Shown one piece after another: positions 21,035 through 30,329 of a stretch of 64,000 bases of DNA (the first letter of the stretch is position 1; each line of letters begins with the position of its first letter). Under the pieces are notes generated by a model. That model was not told the origin of the DNA, made no database searches, and saw only the letters and a program-made list of their open reading frames with translations. Where the stretch lies: assembly GCA_023662865.1 (NCBI GenBank), contig JAMPIK010000001.1, positions 143,231 through 207,230 on the forward strand, in the 5' to 3' direction. The translations under genes were made by a program, and so were the position numbers. The DNA is from Prevotella sp. (GTDB taxonomy: Bacteria > Bacteroidota > Bacteroidia > Bacteroidales > Muribaculaceae).

Positions 21035-22171
21035 TTACTTCATAGCTTGCTTGTAATAATGAGGCTTTAAGCCCGGAATCAGCGACGGGTGGAATATGCT
21101 GATATAGTCTTTCAAAATAAGCTCCGGGTGGAAGGGAGTCTCGTCAAAATAGGGCATTGCCTTGGTGTTAACGCTCCAAACCCCTCCGGTTTGAGCCGGC
21201 TTAAACAGCATATAACGTGAATCTTGAGTTTCCAAACTTTTCAGCGACAGGTCTTCATCAAAAGTTTTAAGAAGCCAAATATCAGATTTGGAGCCTCTTT
21301 CAAAAACCGTTTCAAATCCTTGTTGCAAGCTTCCCGCTGAATTATCATCGCTCCATATATACGAGCCGCCGGCATCCTCAATTAACTTTGCAGCGTAACT
21401 GCCTCCGCCGGGTATAAACCAAGTACCATCGTACATGGTTTCTGTCATTACCAAAGGACGTTGCGCTACGTTTGCAGCCTTTTTCTTCAAATAATTGTAT
21501 TCCTTACTTACAGAGTTGAAGATTGAATCGGCCTTTTCCTTTTTGCCGGCAATCAGGCCTAACAGCTTAATCCATTCAGCACGACCGAGCGGTTCTTCTT
21601 CCGTGCTTTCGCGCATATAGATTATCGGCACGCCCAACTTTTCCAATTTGCTGACATCTACTCCGTTAAAATGGCTGACAATTATCATGTCCGGCTTAGA
21701 TGCAATAATCAATTCAGCAAGCGGTTCCTGTTGAGTGCCGACATTTATCACCTCGCTTTCATTCAAACGGTTAAGCAAATCCTTGTCCGTGAGATATGAC
21801 ACATCGCCTGCTGCTTTAATTATTTGTTGAGAGTCCAATTGCTTAAGTACTGAAGAATAGACACTTGAAAAAAGCAAAATACTCTGTCGCTTTGACGGCG
21901 GAAATATATTGGCACCGGGAATGTCGGGAAGATCGGAAGCATTGTCGGAGTCCGGAAAGATGTAAACTCCCAAATTTTGAGAAGAGTCAGTCGGCGAGAT
22001 TACTTCCGCCACCCAGCAGTCACCGCTCCGATAAATATCCAATCCCATAGCGGCAGCGGCATTGTCATCGGTATTTTCCTGACGTTTGCCTGCATCATGT
22101 CCGCAACTCGCAAGGAAAGTAAATACTAAAATGACAAGCCATTGAAGTGCGATGCAAGACAAATTTTTCAT
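21035..22171 (-). CDS. periplasmic binding lipoprotein of metal-chelate/cobalamin ABC importer
   Basis: 378 residues. Lipoprotein signal [20 protein letters not shown] with lipobox ASC (Cys23) then GHDAGKRQ. The body fits the FecB/BtuF fold (PF01497): [47 protein letters not shown]. Captures the substrate for the adjacent permease and ATPase. The start overlaps the hisS stop by 4 bases, so synthesis is coupled to a housekeeping gene. No B12 riboswitch or Fur-like box is visible upstream of the operon, leaving the substrate open. Confidence 0.9.
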   Translation of the reverse strand: MKNLSCIALQWLVILVFTFLASCGHDAGKRQENTDDNAAAAMGLDIYRSGDCWVAEVISPTDSSQNLGVYIFPDSDNASDLPDIPGANIFPPSKRQSILLFSSVYSSVLKQLDSQQIIKAAGDVSYLTDKDLLNRLNESEVINVGTQQEPLAELIIASKPDMIIVSHFNGVDVSKLEKLGVPIIYMRESTEEEPLGRAEWIKLLGLIAGKKEKADSIFNSVSKEYNYLKKKAANVAQRPLVMTETMYDGTWFIPGGGSYAAKLIEDAGGSYIWSDDNSAGSLQQGFETVFERGSKSDIWLLKTFDEDLSLKSLETQDSRYMLFKPAQTGGVWSVNTKAMPYFDETPFHPELILKDYISIFHPSLIPGLKPHYYKQAMK

Positions 22172-23529
22172 TTTAACAAATTAATCAGCTCGGACTGTGT
22201 GCAAACCTTTTGTTCGCCGGTAGTCATATTCTTGAGCGTAATTGTGTGGTCTGTTAATTCTGATTCTCCTATGATGGCAACATATGGAATTTTTTCGTTG
22301 TTGGCGTAAGTCATCTGCTTCTTCATTTTTGAAGCATCGGGATAAATGGTAGCCGGTATATTGTTGTTGCGCAAATCTTTAAGTACTTGCATTGCACGCG
22401 ATGCCTCATCTTCCCCGAAGTTCACAAACATCACTTTTACACTGCCGGAAAGATCATCAGGGTAGAGATTGAGAGTATTAAGCACATCATAAATACGATC
22501 GGCACCAAAACTGATACCGACACCTGAAAGGCCCGGCATTCCAAACACTCCGGTAAGATTGTCATAACGACCGCCTCCGGTTATGGAACCGATTTCAACA
22601 TCAAGAGCTTTTACCTCGATTATAGTTCCGGTGTAATAGTTTAACCCGCGAGCGAGAGAAAAGTCAAGGTCAATAGCTGCATTATGACCGAGTTTTTGAA
22701 ATTCTTTGACGATGAATTCGAGTTCTTTAATGCCAAGAGAACCGTCTTCGTTGTCTTTGAGCATGGCTGCCATGGTCTGCATCTTTTGTGCATTATCTCC
22801 GGAGAGAGAAAGCACAGGGCGCAGGAGCTCGATTTGAGCCTGAGTCAGGCCCTTTTCCGCAAGCTCCGCATTGACATTCTCCAATCCGATTTTATCAATC
22901 TTGTCAATGGCGACAGTAATGTCAATCAGCTTATCCGGGCAACCTAATATTTCGGCAATTCCGCTAAGAACCTTTCTGTTGTTTACCTTTATTGCAACCT
23001 TTACTTTAAGGTCTGAGAACACAGCGTCTATAAGCTGCAGCAGGTCTACCTCATTCAACAATGAATCAGACCCCACTATATCTGCATCACACTGATAGAA
23101 CTCTCTGTACCTTCCTTTCTGCGGGCGATCGGCACGCCACACCGGCTGTATCTGAAATCTTCTGAATGGCATTTGGAGGTCAGCTCTGTGTTGAACCACA
23201 TAACGCGCGAAGGGTACTGTCAAGTCATAACGCAATCCCTTCTCGCATAACAGATTGGTGAGTTTAGGCAAGTTGCGCTGACATAGCTGCTCATCAGTAG
23301 TTGCTTTCAAGAAATCGCCAGAATTGAGGATTTTGAAAAGCAACTTGTCGCCCTCTTCGCCATATTTACCCATCAAAGTAGACAGGTTTTCCATAGCCGG
23401 GGTCTCAATGCGGTGAAAGCCAAACTGCCTGAATCGCCGGGTTATGGTTGCAAATATATAGTCTCTACGAGCCATCTCGACAGGCGAGAAGTCTCTTGTT
23501 CCTTTGGGAATACTTGGTTTCTGAGCCAT
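22168..23529 (-). CDS. hisS: histidyl-tRNA synthetase
   Basis: 453 residues. Class II synthetase: [19 protein letters not shown] at the start, motif 2 around [16 protein letters not shown], the His-specific segment [14 protein letters not shown], motif 3 GGGRYDNL, and the anticodon-binding domain at the end ([18 protein letters not shown]). First gene of a six-gene operon that runs without real gaps into an ABC importer, an unknown protein and a phosphatase. Promoter at 23545-23575. Confidence 0.97.
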   Translation of the reverse strand: MAQKPSIPKGTRDFSPVEMARRDYIFATITRRFRQFGFHRIETPAMENLSTLMGKYGEEGDKLLFKILNSGDFLKATTDEQLCQRNLPKLTNLLCEKGLRYDLTVPFARYVVQHRADLQMPFRRFQIQPVWRADRPQKGRYREFYQCDADIVGSDSLLNEVDLLQLIDAVFSDLKVKVAIKVNNRKVLSGIAEILGCPDKLIDITVAIDKIDKIGLENVNAELAEKGLTQAQIELLRPVLSLSGDNAQKMQTMAAMLKDNEDGSLGIKELEFIVKEFQKLGHNAAIDLDFSLARGLNYYTGTIIEVKALDVEIGSITGGGRYDNLTGVFGMPGLSGVGISFGADRIYDVLNTLNLYPDDLSGSVKVMFVNFGEDEASRAMQVLKDLRNNNIPATIYPDASKMKKQMTYANNEKIPYVAIIGESELTDHTITLKNMTTGEQKVCTQSELINLLK

Positions 23530-23544
23530 AATAAAAAATTTTTA

Positions 23545-23575
23545 CAAAATTAAACAAAAAATGCGACTGTTCAAA
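23545..23575 (-). promoter_or_regulatory. promoter for the hisS operon
   Basis: On the minus strand TTTG (23575-23572), 19 bases, TAATTTTG (23552-23545): full consensus. The -33 element lies within the terminator hairpin of the preceding TPR gene. Predicted leader is about 10 nt. Confidence 0.8.
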
Positions 23576-23590
23576 ATTGAACAGTCACAT
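23560..23590 (-). terminator. terminator of the TPR-protein gene
   Basis: Stem GACTGTTCAA (23565-23574) / TTGAACAGTC (23577-23586) with a two-base centre, flanked by AAATG/CATTT-like pairing and followed on the minus strand by TTTTTTG. It overlaps the hisS promoter. Confidence 0.75.
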
Positions 23591-23603
23591 TTACTTGTAA
23601 TTT

Positions 23604-25787
23604 TTATAGATGCAATTCATCAGAATTTGAAGTGGCGAGGTCTGCCATTAAGGCTATATCAAGTTCGGTGATACCGGTATTCATCAGATACTCCTTGTCT
23701 TCATTATACAACTTTCGGAATTCTTTCGCGCCTCCGGACAAGGTTCTTACACAAGCTTTGTACCTGCTTAATGCTGCCGCGTTGTTTCCCTTGGCAAAGA
23801 GTGCGTGTCCGCAATTCAGCATATCCGTGGCCGAAATATCTGACAGCACTTCGTACTGCTTAATGCTTTTGTCGTAATTTCCGAGCAAAAATTCGCACCA
23901 TGCTATCGGTCGCAATATCTTCTTATTTTCCGGTTTCAGGTATCGTATCTTATAGAAAGACTTTAAGGCGGCCTCTGCATCGCCGTTCAGCATGAGGGTA
24001 GTGGCGAGCAGCATTTCAAGAGAAAGATTGTCGGGCTTGCGTTCAAGTGCGCGACGAGTATACTCTGCCGATTCGGCATAACGCTTCATGGCTCTTAGCA
24101 GAGTAGCCATGCGTTTAAGCAGCCAATCCGACTCCGAATTAAGAAGTTCAGCTTTCTTGTAGACCTCAAGAGCTTGAGCGTCCTTACCCAACAATTGCAG
24201 ACAGTAACCTTGTTTTTGCAGTACATCTTCCGGAGTGTCGGAACTTAGAGAGAGTACATTCTCAAACGAGTCATATGCCTGCTGCCAATAACCGTATTTG
24301 AAATAGAACTCGGCAATATTTCGCTGCAATTCAACATCGGAATGCAGCGGAGTGTAAGGTGCAATATCGGGTATTTCAAATATTTGAGAGAAAGGATCTG
24401 AATCATCGTCATTCTTCAGCTTGAAGAAGCGGTATAAATCTTTAAGATACAATACGATTTCGGTTGCCGTATTTGCGGCGGACGGCAGCATGGAAGAGTC
24501 AACTTCCTGATTTATGGCATCCATTTGAGCAGAAAGTTGCGAACTCATCATTTTGAATTGTTCGGGCGGCATCTTACTCAAAGCCAGCACCATAGAATAT
24601 TTGTCAGATGCACAGAAATATTGACCGACTGTTAAGAATTTAAGCAATTGCATCGGCACTACGCCGCGGATATTCCGCAATTCGGAATGATTAATATCAA
24701 AGGGCAATAGCCAATTTGACAGTTTGCGGAAGAACGGGAATCCCTTCATTTGCGCAAAAGCAGACATGAAGATATCCGCGCCGTCCATTTGCATTTCGGT
24801 GAGCTCTTTCAACTTGTCTGTCACCCCGGATTTTTTGAGTATATCCTCCCAATCGGGATTTTCTTCAATGTCATAAATGTCGCCTTTACCACCCATACGT
24901 TTCAGCGACTTTTCAATGTCCGGCTTCATACGCATCAGTTCCGGAATAATTTCATCCTTAACTCGTTTGTTTACGCGGTCTGTGTCTATAGTGCGCAACA
25001 TTCCCGGCACAAATTTACGAACAGCCTGACTGAGTTTCTCGTCTTCTCCCAATGAAGAAGCTATTGCCAATATGCTTTGATCCTCCTTAATCCTGTCCGG
25101 ATATTTGGCTAAAATCAGCAATGCGCCTACCAAAGCCCGCGCCTGCAATCTGTTGTCATTACTTCCCATACAGACAAGCAAAAGGAGTTTGAACTTTCGA
25201 TAGTCGTAATATTTTAAAGAAGAAAGCAGCAGAGCCGCAAGCACCAAGGCCTTGCTTTGGAAAGCTGATTTGGAGTCGAATTCAAGCAGGAAGAAATTAA
25301 GGGTTCGATATTCCGCTTCGGTTAAAAACAGTTCTGTCCAAACATTTTCAAACAAGTGAGCTGCTGCCTCTTCAAGCTTGATATTAATTTCTGCGTTTGT
25401 CTCATTTGCTTCTGCCAGCATATCAAGTTGCTCCGCGAATTTTTCCGTTTCATTCAGTGAGTTAAGAATATTATTTTCGGGGTGCAGACTCAAAATGCGC
25501 ATTGTAGAAAAGAAAGAACCTTGCGCTTCTTTCTTAATACGCCTCACATCAATAGCATCGGCAGCTCGCCGTAAGTCTTCGCGCATCTTGCTTACTACAT
25601 CGGAACGCGAGGGGTCCTCAATATTCCTGTTGGAATGAGCGAAGTATTCAAGCATATATCGATAACTGTTGCCGGTTTGAGACACGATGTCTCGCGCCCC
25701 GTTAGCTTTAACATAAGTCAGGGCATCAAGTATACGATTATCTGCGAGAAGACGGTCAACTATTTTATGAGCATTATTATTTTCCAT
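23604..25787 (-). CDS. large tetratricopeptide-repeat protein, function unknown
   Basis: 727 residues, no signal peptide, no membrane segment: probably cytoplasmic. The first ~470 residues are helical without a recognised domain. From ~residue 490 there are about six TPR units (IAEFYFKYGYWQQAYDSFENV, GYCLQLLGKDAQALEVYKKA, LLKRMATLLRAMKRYAESAEY, DMLNCGHALFAKGNNAALS). Such proteins serve as scaffolds for protein complexes. Single gene between the DUF4293 gene (divergent) and hisS, ended by the 23560-23590 hairpin. I cannot name a partner. Confidence 0.75.
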   Translation of the reverse strand: MENNNAHKIVDRLLADNRILDALTYVKANGARDIVSQTGNSYRYMLEYFAHSNRNIEDPSRSDVVSKMREDLRRAADAIDVRRIKKEAQGSFFSTMRILSLHPENNILNSLNETEKFAEQLDMLAEANETNAEINIKLEEAAAHLFENVWTELFLTEAEYRTLNFFLLEFDSKSAFQSKALVLAALLLSSLKYYDYRKFKLLLLVCMGSNDNRLQARALVGALLILAKYPDRIKEDQSILAIASSLGEDEKLSQAVRKFVPGMLRTIDTDRVNKRVKDEIIPELMRMKPDIEKSLKRMGGKGDIYDIEENPDWEDILKKSGVTDKLKELTEMQMDGADIFMSAFAQMKGFPFFRKLSNWLLPFDINHSELRNIRGVVPMQLLKFLTVGQYFCASDKYSMVLALSKMPPEQFKMMSSQLSAQMDAINQEVDSSMLPSAANTATEIVLYLKDLYRFFKLKNDDDSDPFSQIFEIPDIAPYTPLHSDVELQRNIAEFYFKYGYWQQAYDSFENVLSLSSDTPEDVLQKQGYCLQLLGKDAQALEVYKKAELLNSESDWLLKRMATLLRAMKRYAESAEYTRRALERKPDNLSLEMLLATTLMLNGDAEAALKSFYKIRYLKPENKKILRPIAWCEFLLGNYDKSIKQYEVLSDISATDMLNCGHALFAKGNNAAALSRYKACVRTLSGGAKEFRKLYNEDKEYLMNTGITELDIALMADLATSNSDELHL

Positions 25788-25873
25788 TGGAAACTATTTC
25801 AGATTTACAAGTGTAATACAAATATCGCGCCAAAAAAGTTGAAATTGCGATATTTTATGTGATTATTTTTGAG

Positions 25874-25881
25874 TAATTTTG
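25874..25881 (+). promoter_or_regulatory. -7 box for the DUF4293 gene
   Basis: TAATTTTG matches TAnnTTTG, ending 21 bases before ATG 25903. No clear -33 TTTG at normal spacing. Confidence 0.5.
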
Positions 25882-25902
25882 TGCCATAAAAATTTCACGT
25901 AT

Positions 25903-26364
25903 ATGGTAATACAGAGATGGCAGTCGGTTCTGCTGCTTATCGCCGTGGTAATGACGGCGTTGTTTTCATTCTGTGAGTTGGCTCAAATTCAGGGAGCTAC
26001 ACAGACGGTAAGTGTATATTCGTATGGTATAACCTCCATTACGGAAAATGTGGGCATGGTTGGCACAATTTACGTCACCGTGGTGATGATGCTCGCTTGT
26101 GTGTTGAGTTTTATCAACATATTTTTATTCAAAAACACACGTCTTCAAAAACGAGTATGCCTCTTGTGTATGGTGCTTGTTATAGCCGGGGTGTGCAGCG
26201 ACTATCTTGCAGTCAGCGCATTTGAATTGCCGGGCGCCACCGGGATTGACTATAACAGCCTTGCGTTTATTACCCCGGCCGTTGCATTGCTTGCCCTGAT
26301 AGGGGCATTCCGTTGCATACGCGCCGATGAGCGCAAACTCGCTGATTCCAACCGCCTTATTTAG
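25903..26364 (+). CDS. DUF4293-type four-helix membrane protein
   Basis: 153 residues from ATG 25903, chosen because the product then starts MVIQRWQSVLLLIAVVM, close to the family's usual MIQRIQ start, and because the promoter box lies upstream. Four hydrophobic segments (residues ~5-22, 45-70, 80-100, 115-132). This family is nearly confined to Bacteroidetes and has no known function. It converges on the WecA-like gene with an 8-base overlap of the coding ends. Confidence 0.8.
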   Translation: MVIQRWQSVLLLIAVVMTALFSFCELAQIQGATQTVSVYSYGITSITENVGMVGTIYVTVVMMLACVLSFINIFLFKNTRLQKRVCLLCMVLVIAGVCSDYLAVSAFELPGATGIDYNSLAFITPAVALLALIGAFRCIRADERKLADSNRLI

Positions 26365-27373
26365 ACACACCCTTAGCCCCGTTCTTTAAACAACGGGAAC
26401 ATAACAAGAAGTACAATCCAATCAGGAATGTCATAACAATCAGACTGTATGCAATGCGTCCACTGCTCGTTTCCATTTGGATATACCCTATGGATATGGC
26501 AAGTTGGAGCATTGCATATCCATTGACAATCCTGAGCTGACTGTACTTTAACTCATTATTGAGCCGTTGGTACAAATGTTTGTGATGCGGTTTGAAAATA
26601 GTTTCTCCCTTATAGATTCGAAGCAACACAGTTAAAAGAGTGTCAACACCGTATACGCCGACTAAGACTATGCTTGTAAGCCTATGTGTCTCAATAATAT
26701 AATATATCAATAGAGTTGCCACAATAAAGCCCATGCTGATTGAACCGACATCGCCGGCAAAAACTATCGCTTTTCTTCTGTAATTGAACAATGCAAAGAC
26801 TGTAACGGCGATGACAGCCATGACAATCATTGAGGCCGGAACGAAGTTTACCTGACAGATATCAATATACAAGAATGTGCCAAGCACCGAAAGCGAATAT
26901 ACGGCTGTAATTCCGTTTATGCCGTCCATGAAATTGTACGCATTCACAAATCCCACTGTGCATACCATAAATATTGGCCATATTATCGGGTGCAAATCAA
27001 AAATACCGCATTGCAGTCCGAGAAAGGCTACGGCAACAAACTGAACAATGAGCCTGAACCAAACTGTAAGCTGAACCAAATCATCGGCAAAACTGCACGC
27101 CGCTACCAAAGTTAAACCTATAATGAAATTGGTACCCGACCCGGTTGACGTGCAATTCAACGAAGTCAAGTACCAAATAAGCATGGCTATATAAAATATA
27201 ATACCTCCACCGATTACGACCGCGGGATACCCGTTGCGGTTAGCACACCGGATGTATTTGCGTGCAAGAAGTATATATCCGATTTCGGCAGAGAGCAGGA
27301 ATATTGAGGTAAAGATAAAGAATATAATAACAGACACCGGAGTTATTAGTTTTCCAATGAGTTGAGATACCAC
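26357..27373 (-). CDS. WecA/MraY-family undecaprenyl-phosphate sugar-1-phosphate transferase
   Basis: 338 residues, about ten hydrophobic segments. Family motifs: AYNFMDGINGITAV (DxxNxxDG-type loop), VFAGDVGSISMGF, and the KPHHKHLYQRL His-rich cytoplasmic loop. Attaches a HexNAc- or sugar-1-phosphate to undecaprenyl phosphate and so starts assembly of a surface glycan. The shorter size and the HHKHLYQRL loop are closer to WecA/WbpL than to MraY. The coding start overlaps fcl by 28 bases, so it is part of the gmd-fcl operon. A weak hairpin at 26378-26397 lies within its 3' end. Confidence 0.88.
   Translation of the reverse strand: MVSQLIGKLITPVSVIIFFIFTSIFLLSAEIGYILLARKYIRCANRNGYPAVVIGGGIIFYIAMLIWYLTSLNCTSTGSGTNFIIGLTLVAACSFADDLVQLTVWFRLIVQFVAVAFLGLQCGIFDLHPIIWPIFMVCTVGFVNAYNFMDGINGITAVYSLSVLGTFLYIDICQVNFVPASMIVMAVIAVTVFALFNYRRKAIVFAGDVGSISMGFIVATLLIYYIIETHRLTSIVLVGVYGVDTLLTVLLRIYKGETIFKPHHKHLYQRLNNELKYSQLRIVNGYAMLQLAISIGYIQMETSSGRIAYSLIVMTFLIGLYFLLCSRCLKNGAKGVSK
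26378..26397 (+). terminator. possible weak terminator for the DUF4293 gene
   Basis: CCCGTT (26378-26383) / AACGGG (26392-26397) 14 bases beyond the DUF4293 stop, inside the coding end of the convergent gene. Six pairs only and no T-run. Confidence 0.25.
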
Positions 27374-28425
27374 CGGTATAAACGGTTTATACCTTCATCT
27401 ATTTCGATTGTATGTTGCCATCCCAGAGAGTGAAGTTTGCTTACATCGCAGAGCTTGCGCATTGTGCCGTCCGGTTTGCTGCTGTCCCAAGTTATCAAGC
27501 CTGTAAAATCAATGGTATTTTTAATCATATCGGCCAGGCTTTTTATGGAAAGCTCTTTGCCGGTACCGATATTAATATGGCAGTTTCTGATTTCTTTCTC
27601 CTCTCCGTGTAAATCAGAGAAGTTAACTCGCTCCATTATATATACGGAAGCATCGGCCATATCTTCACTCCAAAGGAATTCACGTAAGGGAGTGCCGGTA
27701 CCCCAAAGTTTAAGTTCTTCGGACAGAATACCGTATTTCTCGAGAATTTGCTTTATTTCGGTTAGTGACTTTGTTCCGTCAACACCTTCTATGGGGCGGA
27801 CATTCAGGTCTTTACGCAATGCGGCTTCATCGCCTAATGTAAGCATTTTTGCGAGGTGCATTTTGCGAATCATTGCCGGCAGTACATGGCTTGTTTCAAG
27901 ATTGAAATTGTCTGCCGGGCCGTAAAGATTCGTCGGCATGACGGCAATATAATTTGTGCCATGCTGCAAGTTGAAGCTCTCACACATTTTGAGTCCGGCA
28001 ATTTTGGCAATTGCATAAGGCTCGTTGGTATATTCCAAGGCGGAAGTAAGCAGAGCATTTTCAGGAATGGGTTGAGGCGCTTCTTTGGGATAAATGCAAG
28101 TTGAGCCGAGGAAGAGCAGCTTTTTTACATCGTGTGCGAAAGCTTGGCCAATGACATTCTGTTGTATTTCAAGATTTTGCCATATAAAGTCTGCACGATA
28201 TTTGCTGTTTGCCATAATTCCGCCCACATGGGCCGCTGCGAGAACAACATATTCTGGCTTTTCTTCGTCAAAGAATCGCTTTACTGCGGCTTGGTCGAGC
28301 AAATCAAGTTCGGCATGAGTACGCCCGATTACATTGGTATACCCCTTAGCTTTGAGATTGTTATAAATAGCCGAACCTACCAGACCGCGGTGTCCGGCAA
28401 CATATATTTTCGAGTCTTTATTCAT
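27346..28425 (-). CDS. fcl: GDP-L-fucose synthase
   Basis: 359 residues. Second enzyme of GDP-fucose synthesis: epimerises and reduces GDP-4-keto-6-deoxymannose. Rossmann motif [10 protein letters not shown] at residue ~12, [18 protein letters not shown], and catalytic YxxxK in [13 protein letters not shown]; later [20 protein letters not shown]. About 35 residues longer than E. coli Fcl through an insert near residue 225 ([15 protein letters not shown]), a form common in Bacteroides. Its ATG overlaps the gmd stop by 4 bases. Confidence 0.96.
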   Translation of the reverse strand: MNKDSKIYVAGHRGLVGSAIYNNLKAKGYTNVIGRTHAELDLLDQAAVKRFFDEEKPEYVVLAAAHVGGIMANSKYRADFIWQNLEIQQNVIGQAFAHDVKKLLFLGSTCIYPKEAPQPIPENALLTSALEYTNEPYAIAKIAGLKMCESFNLQHGTNYIAVMPTNLYGPADNFNLETSHVLPAMIRKMHLAKMLTLGDEAALRKDLNVRPIEGVDGTKSLTEIKQILEKYGILSEELKLWGTGTPLREFLWSEDMADASVYIMERVNFSDLHGEEKEIRNCHINIGTGKELSIKSLADMIKNTIDFTGLITWDSSKPDGTMRKLCDVSKLHSLGWQHTIEIDEGINRLYRWYLNSLEN

Positions 28426-29477
28426 TTCATTACTTCCTTAAGATCATTGTCAACCATAAGTTTAACCAAGGTCTCGAAAGATGTTTTGGAGGGATTCCAA
28501 CCCAAAACTTGCTTTGCTTTTGCCGGATTTCCCAAAAGAGTTTCCACCTCGGCCGGGCGGAAGAATTTCGGATCTACTTCTACAAGTACCCTGCCGGATT
28601 CGTCTATACCCTTTTCGTTAATGCCTTCACCTTCCCAATGCAGCGGGAGTCCGGCATGGCGGAATGCCAAATCGGCAAATTCGCGCACTGTGTGTTGTTC
28701 TCCCGTTGCAATCACATAGTCATCTGGGGTGGGTTGCTGCATTATCAGCCACATACATTCCACATAATCACGTGCATAGCCCCAATCACGCAAGGCATTC
28801 ATATTGCCCAGATACAATTTGTCTTGCAACCCGGCTTTGATACGCGCCGCCGCAAGTGTGATTTTTCGTGTCACGAAGTTTTCGCCTCGCCGCTCACTTT
28901 CATGGTTAAAGAGAATACCATTACAGGTATACATACCGTAACTATCGCGGTAATTGCGAGTTATCCAATAACCATAGACCTTTGCGCAGGCATACGGGCT
29001 TTGAGGATTGAAAGGGGTAAGCTCGTTTTGCGGCACTTCTCGCACCTTTCCATACAATTCGCTGGTACTGGCTTGGTATATGCGAGTGCGTTTCTCCATG
29101 CCCAAGATGCGTACGGCTTCAAGCAGACGGAGTGTGCCTACCGCGTCAACATCGGCAGTATATTCCGGCACTTCAAAACTTACTTTCACATGGCTTTGAG
29201 CGGCAAGGTTATAAATCTCCGTGGGGCGAACCTGACCAATTATTCGTATGAGAGACGATGAGTCTGTCATATCGCCGTAGTGCAAGTTTATTAGGCGTTT
29301 ACGGTGCATATCGCGAACCCATTCATCAAGATATAAATGTTCTATGCGGCCGGTGTTGAAAGAGCTTGAACGGCGCAGTATGCCATGTACTTCATATCCC
29401 TTTTCAAGTAAAAACTCTGCAAGGAATGAGCCGTCTTGCCCTGTAATTCCGGTGATGAGTGCTATCTTTTCTGTCAT
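28422..29477 (-). CDS. gmd: GDP-mannose 4,6-dehydratase
   Basis: 351 residues. First committed enzyme of GDP-L-fucose synthesis. NAD(P)-binding motif [15 protein letters not shown] at residue 8, [15 protein letters not shown], catalytic region STSELYGKV and YACAKVYGY, and the GDP-mannose-binding [13 protein letters not shown]. Precedes fcl in a coupled pair. Bacteroidales use GDP-fucose for capsule and for O-glycosylation of exported proteins; which one applies here is not visible. Confidence 0.97.
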   Translation of the reverse strand: MTEKIALITGITGQDGSFLAEFLLEKGYEVHGILRRSSSFNTGRIEHLYLDEWVRDMHRKRLINLHYGDMTDSSSLIRIIGQVRPTEIYNLAAQSHVKVSFEVPEYTADVDAVGTLRLLEAVRILGMEKRTRIYQASTSELYGKVREVPQNELTPFNPQSPYACAKVYGYWITRNYRDSYGMYTCNGILFNHESERRGENFVTRKITLAAARIKAGLQDKLYLGNMNALRDWGYARDYVECMWLIMQQPTPDDYVIATGEQHTVREFADLAFRHAGLPLHWEGEGINEKGIDESGRVLVEVDPKFFRPAEVETLLGNPAKAKQVLGWNPSKTSFETLVKLMVDNDLKEVMK

Positions 29478-29495
29478 TTTGTTATGAGGGAGTCT

Positions 29496-30194
29496 TTATG
29501 TTAAAACGTGTAAAAGTTCACTAATATTGTTTATCCAAATTTGCGGATTGTTATTTGTATCCGATGTTGAAGATTGCGAATGTATGTTTTCGCCGGCGTC
29601 TCTAACCCCGATGGTAAGCCAACCGAGTTTGTCGGGCATAGTGAAATCCTTTGCCGGATTATCGCCCACATAAATAAATTTGCGGGCATTGGGGTATTTC
29701 CTGACCAGGGTCTGCCAAGGGTATATTGATGTTTTATCGCTGCCATACTCTTCTGAAATCAGGATATTGTCCGGAGGAAAAAAATGTTCGATACCCAATG
29801 CGGAGAGTTTTAAGCGTTGAGTGCGGGAACGTCCATCTGTAATTAAAGCCATTCTCACACCTGCACGGCGGAATGTTTCCAATATTCTCATTACCCCGGA
29901 TTGGAGCGTAATCTTTGGTGTATGATATCTATATGTATCCACACACTTTGAAATAAAAGGTTCTGTCTCGGAATTTATTTGGGAGGCAAGCCAATCAAAA
30001 GCATTGTTGCCGGAATGATAACATTCCAACATTTTTTTGAATAAAAAATCAGCGGAAACAGGTTCTTTTAAATAAGATAAAGACATCTTGGCCACCGCTT
30101 TGTATCCGGATTTTACAAACTCTATTTCCGAAAATAAAGTATCGTCCAAATCAAAAGCGATGAGCAATCCCGTATATCCTAACTCCATATTCAT
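29496..30194 (-). CDS. HAD-superfamily hydrolase
   Basis: 232 residues from ATG 30194 (an in-frame ATG at 30188 is equally possible; an upstream ATG at 30212 lies beyond the promoter box). Motif I AFDLDDTLF (nucleophile Asp), motif II MALITDG, motif III/IV Lys and YVGDNPAKDF. Cap of the C1 type, so a small-molecule phosphatase similar to YjjG or haloacid dehalogenase-like sugar-phosphate phosphatases. It starts the operon that continues 18 bases later with gmd, so a role in sugar-phosphate or nucleotide-sugar metabolism is plausible but inferred only from position. Confidence 0.82.
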   Translation of the reverse strand: MNMELGYTGLLIAFDLDDTLFSEIEFVKSGYKAVAKMSLSYLKEPVSADFLFKKMLECYHSGNNAFDWLASQINSETEPFISKCVDTYRYHTPKITLQSGVMRILETFRRAGVRMALITDGRSRTQRLKLSALGIEHFFPPDNILISEEYGSDKTSIYPWQTLVRKYPNARKFIYVGDNPAKDFTMPDKLGWLTIGVRDAGENIHSQSSTSDTNNNPQIWINNISELLHVLT

Positions 30195-30199
30195 AATTG

Positions 30200-30207
30200 C
30201 AAAATTA
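30200..30207 (-). promoter_or_regulatory. -7 box for the HAD-gmd-fcl operon
   Basis: TAATTTTG on the minus strand (30207 to 30200), with TTTA 19 bases upstream (3 of 4 for the -33 element). It ends 5 bases before ATG 30194, so the mRNA would be leaderless or nearly so for that start, or have ~6 nt for ATG 30188. Confidence 0.55.
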
Positions 30208-30259
30208 CACAAAAATGTTTAATTGTTAAAATCGATGGTAACAGAACTGTCACAACATT

Positions 30260-30297
30260 AAGAAGCCTCCTTTCAAGAAATGAACGAGAGGCTTCTT
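30260..30297 (-). terminator. terminator of the permease-kinase operon
   Basis: Perfect 10-bp stem AAGAAGCCTC (30260-30269) / GAGGCTTCTT (30288-30297), 32 bases after the kinase stop. Only a short T stretch follows. Confidence 0.7.
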
Positions 30298-30329
30298 ATA
30301 AGTATTTTGCTCGACCTATAAAGAAATCA

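Noticed and set aside
28509..29261. 250-residue ORF opposite gmd
   Set aside because: Entirely antisense to a certain gene and without motifs.
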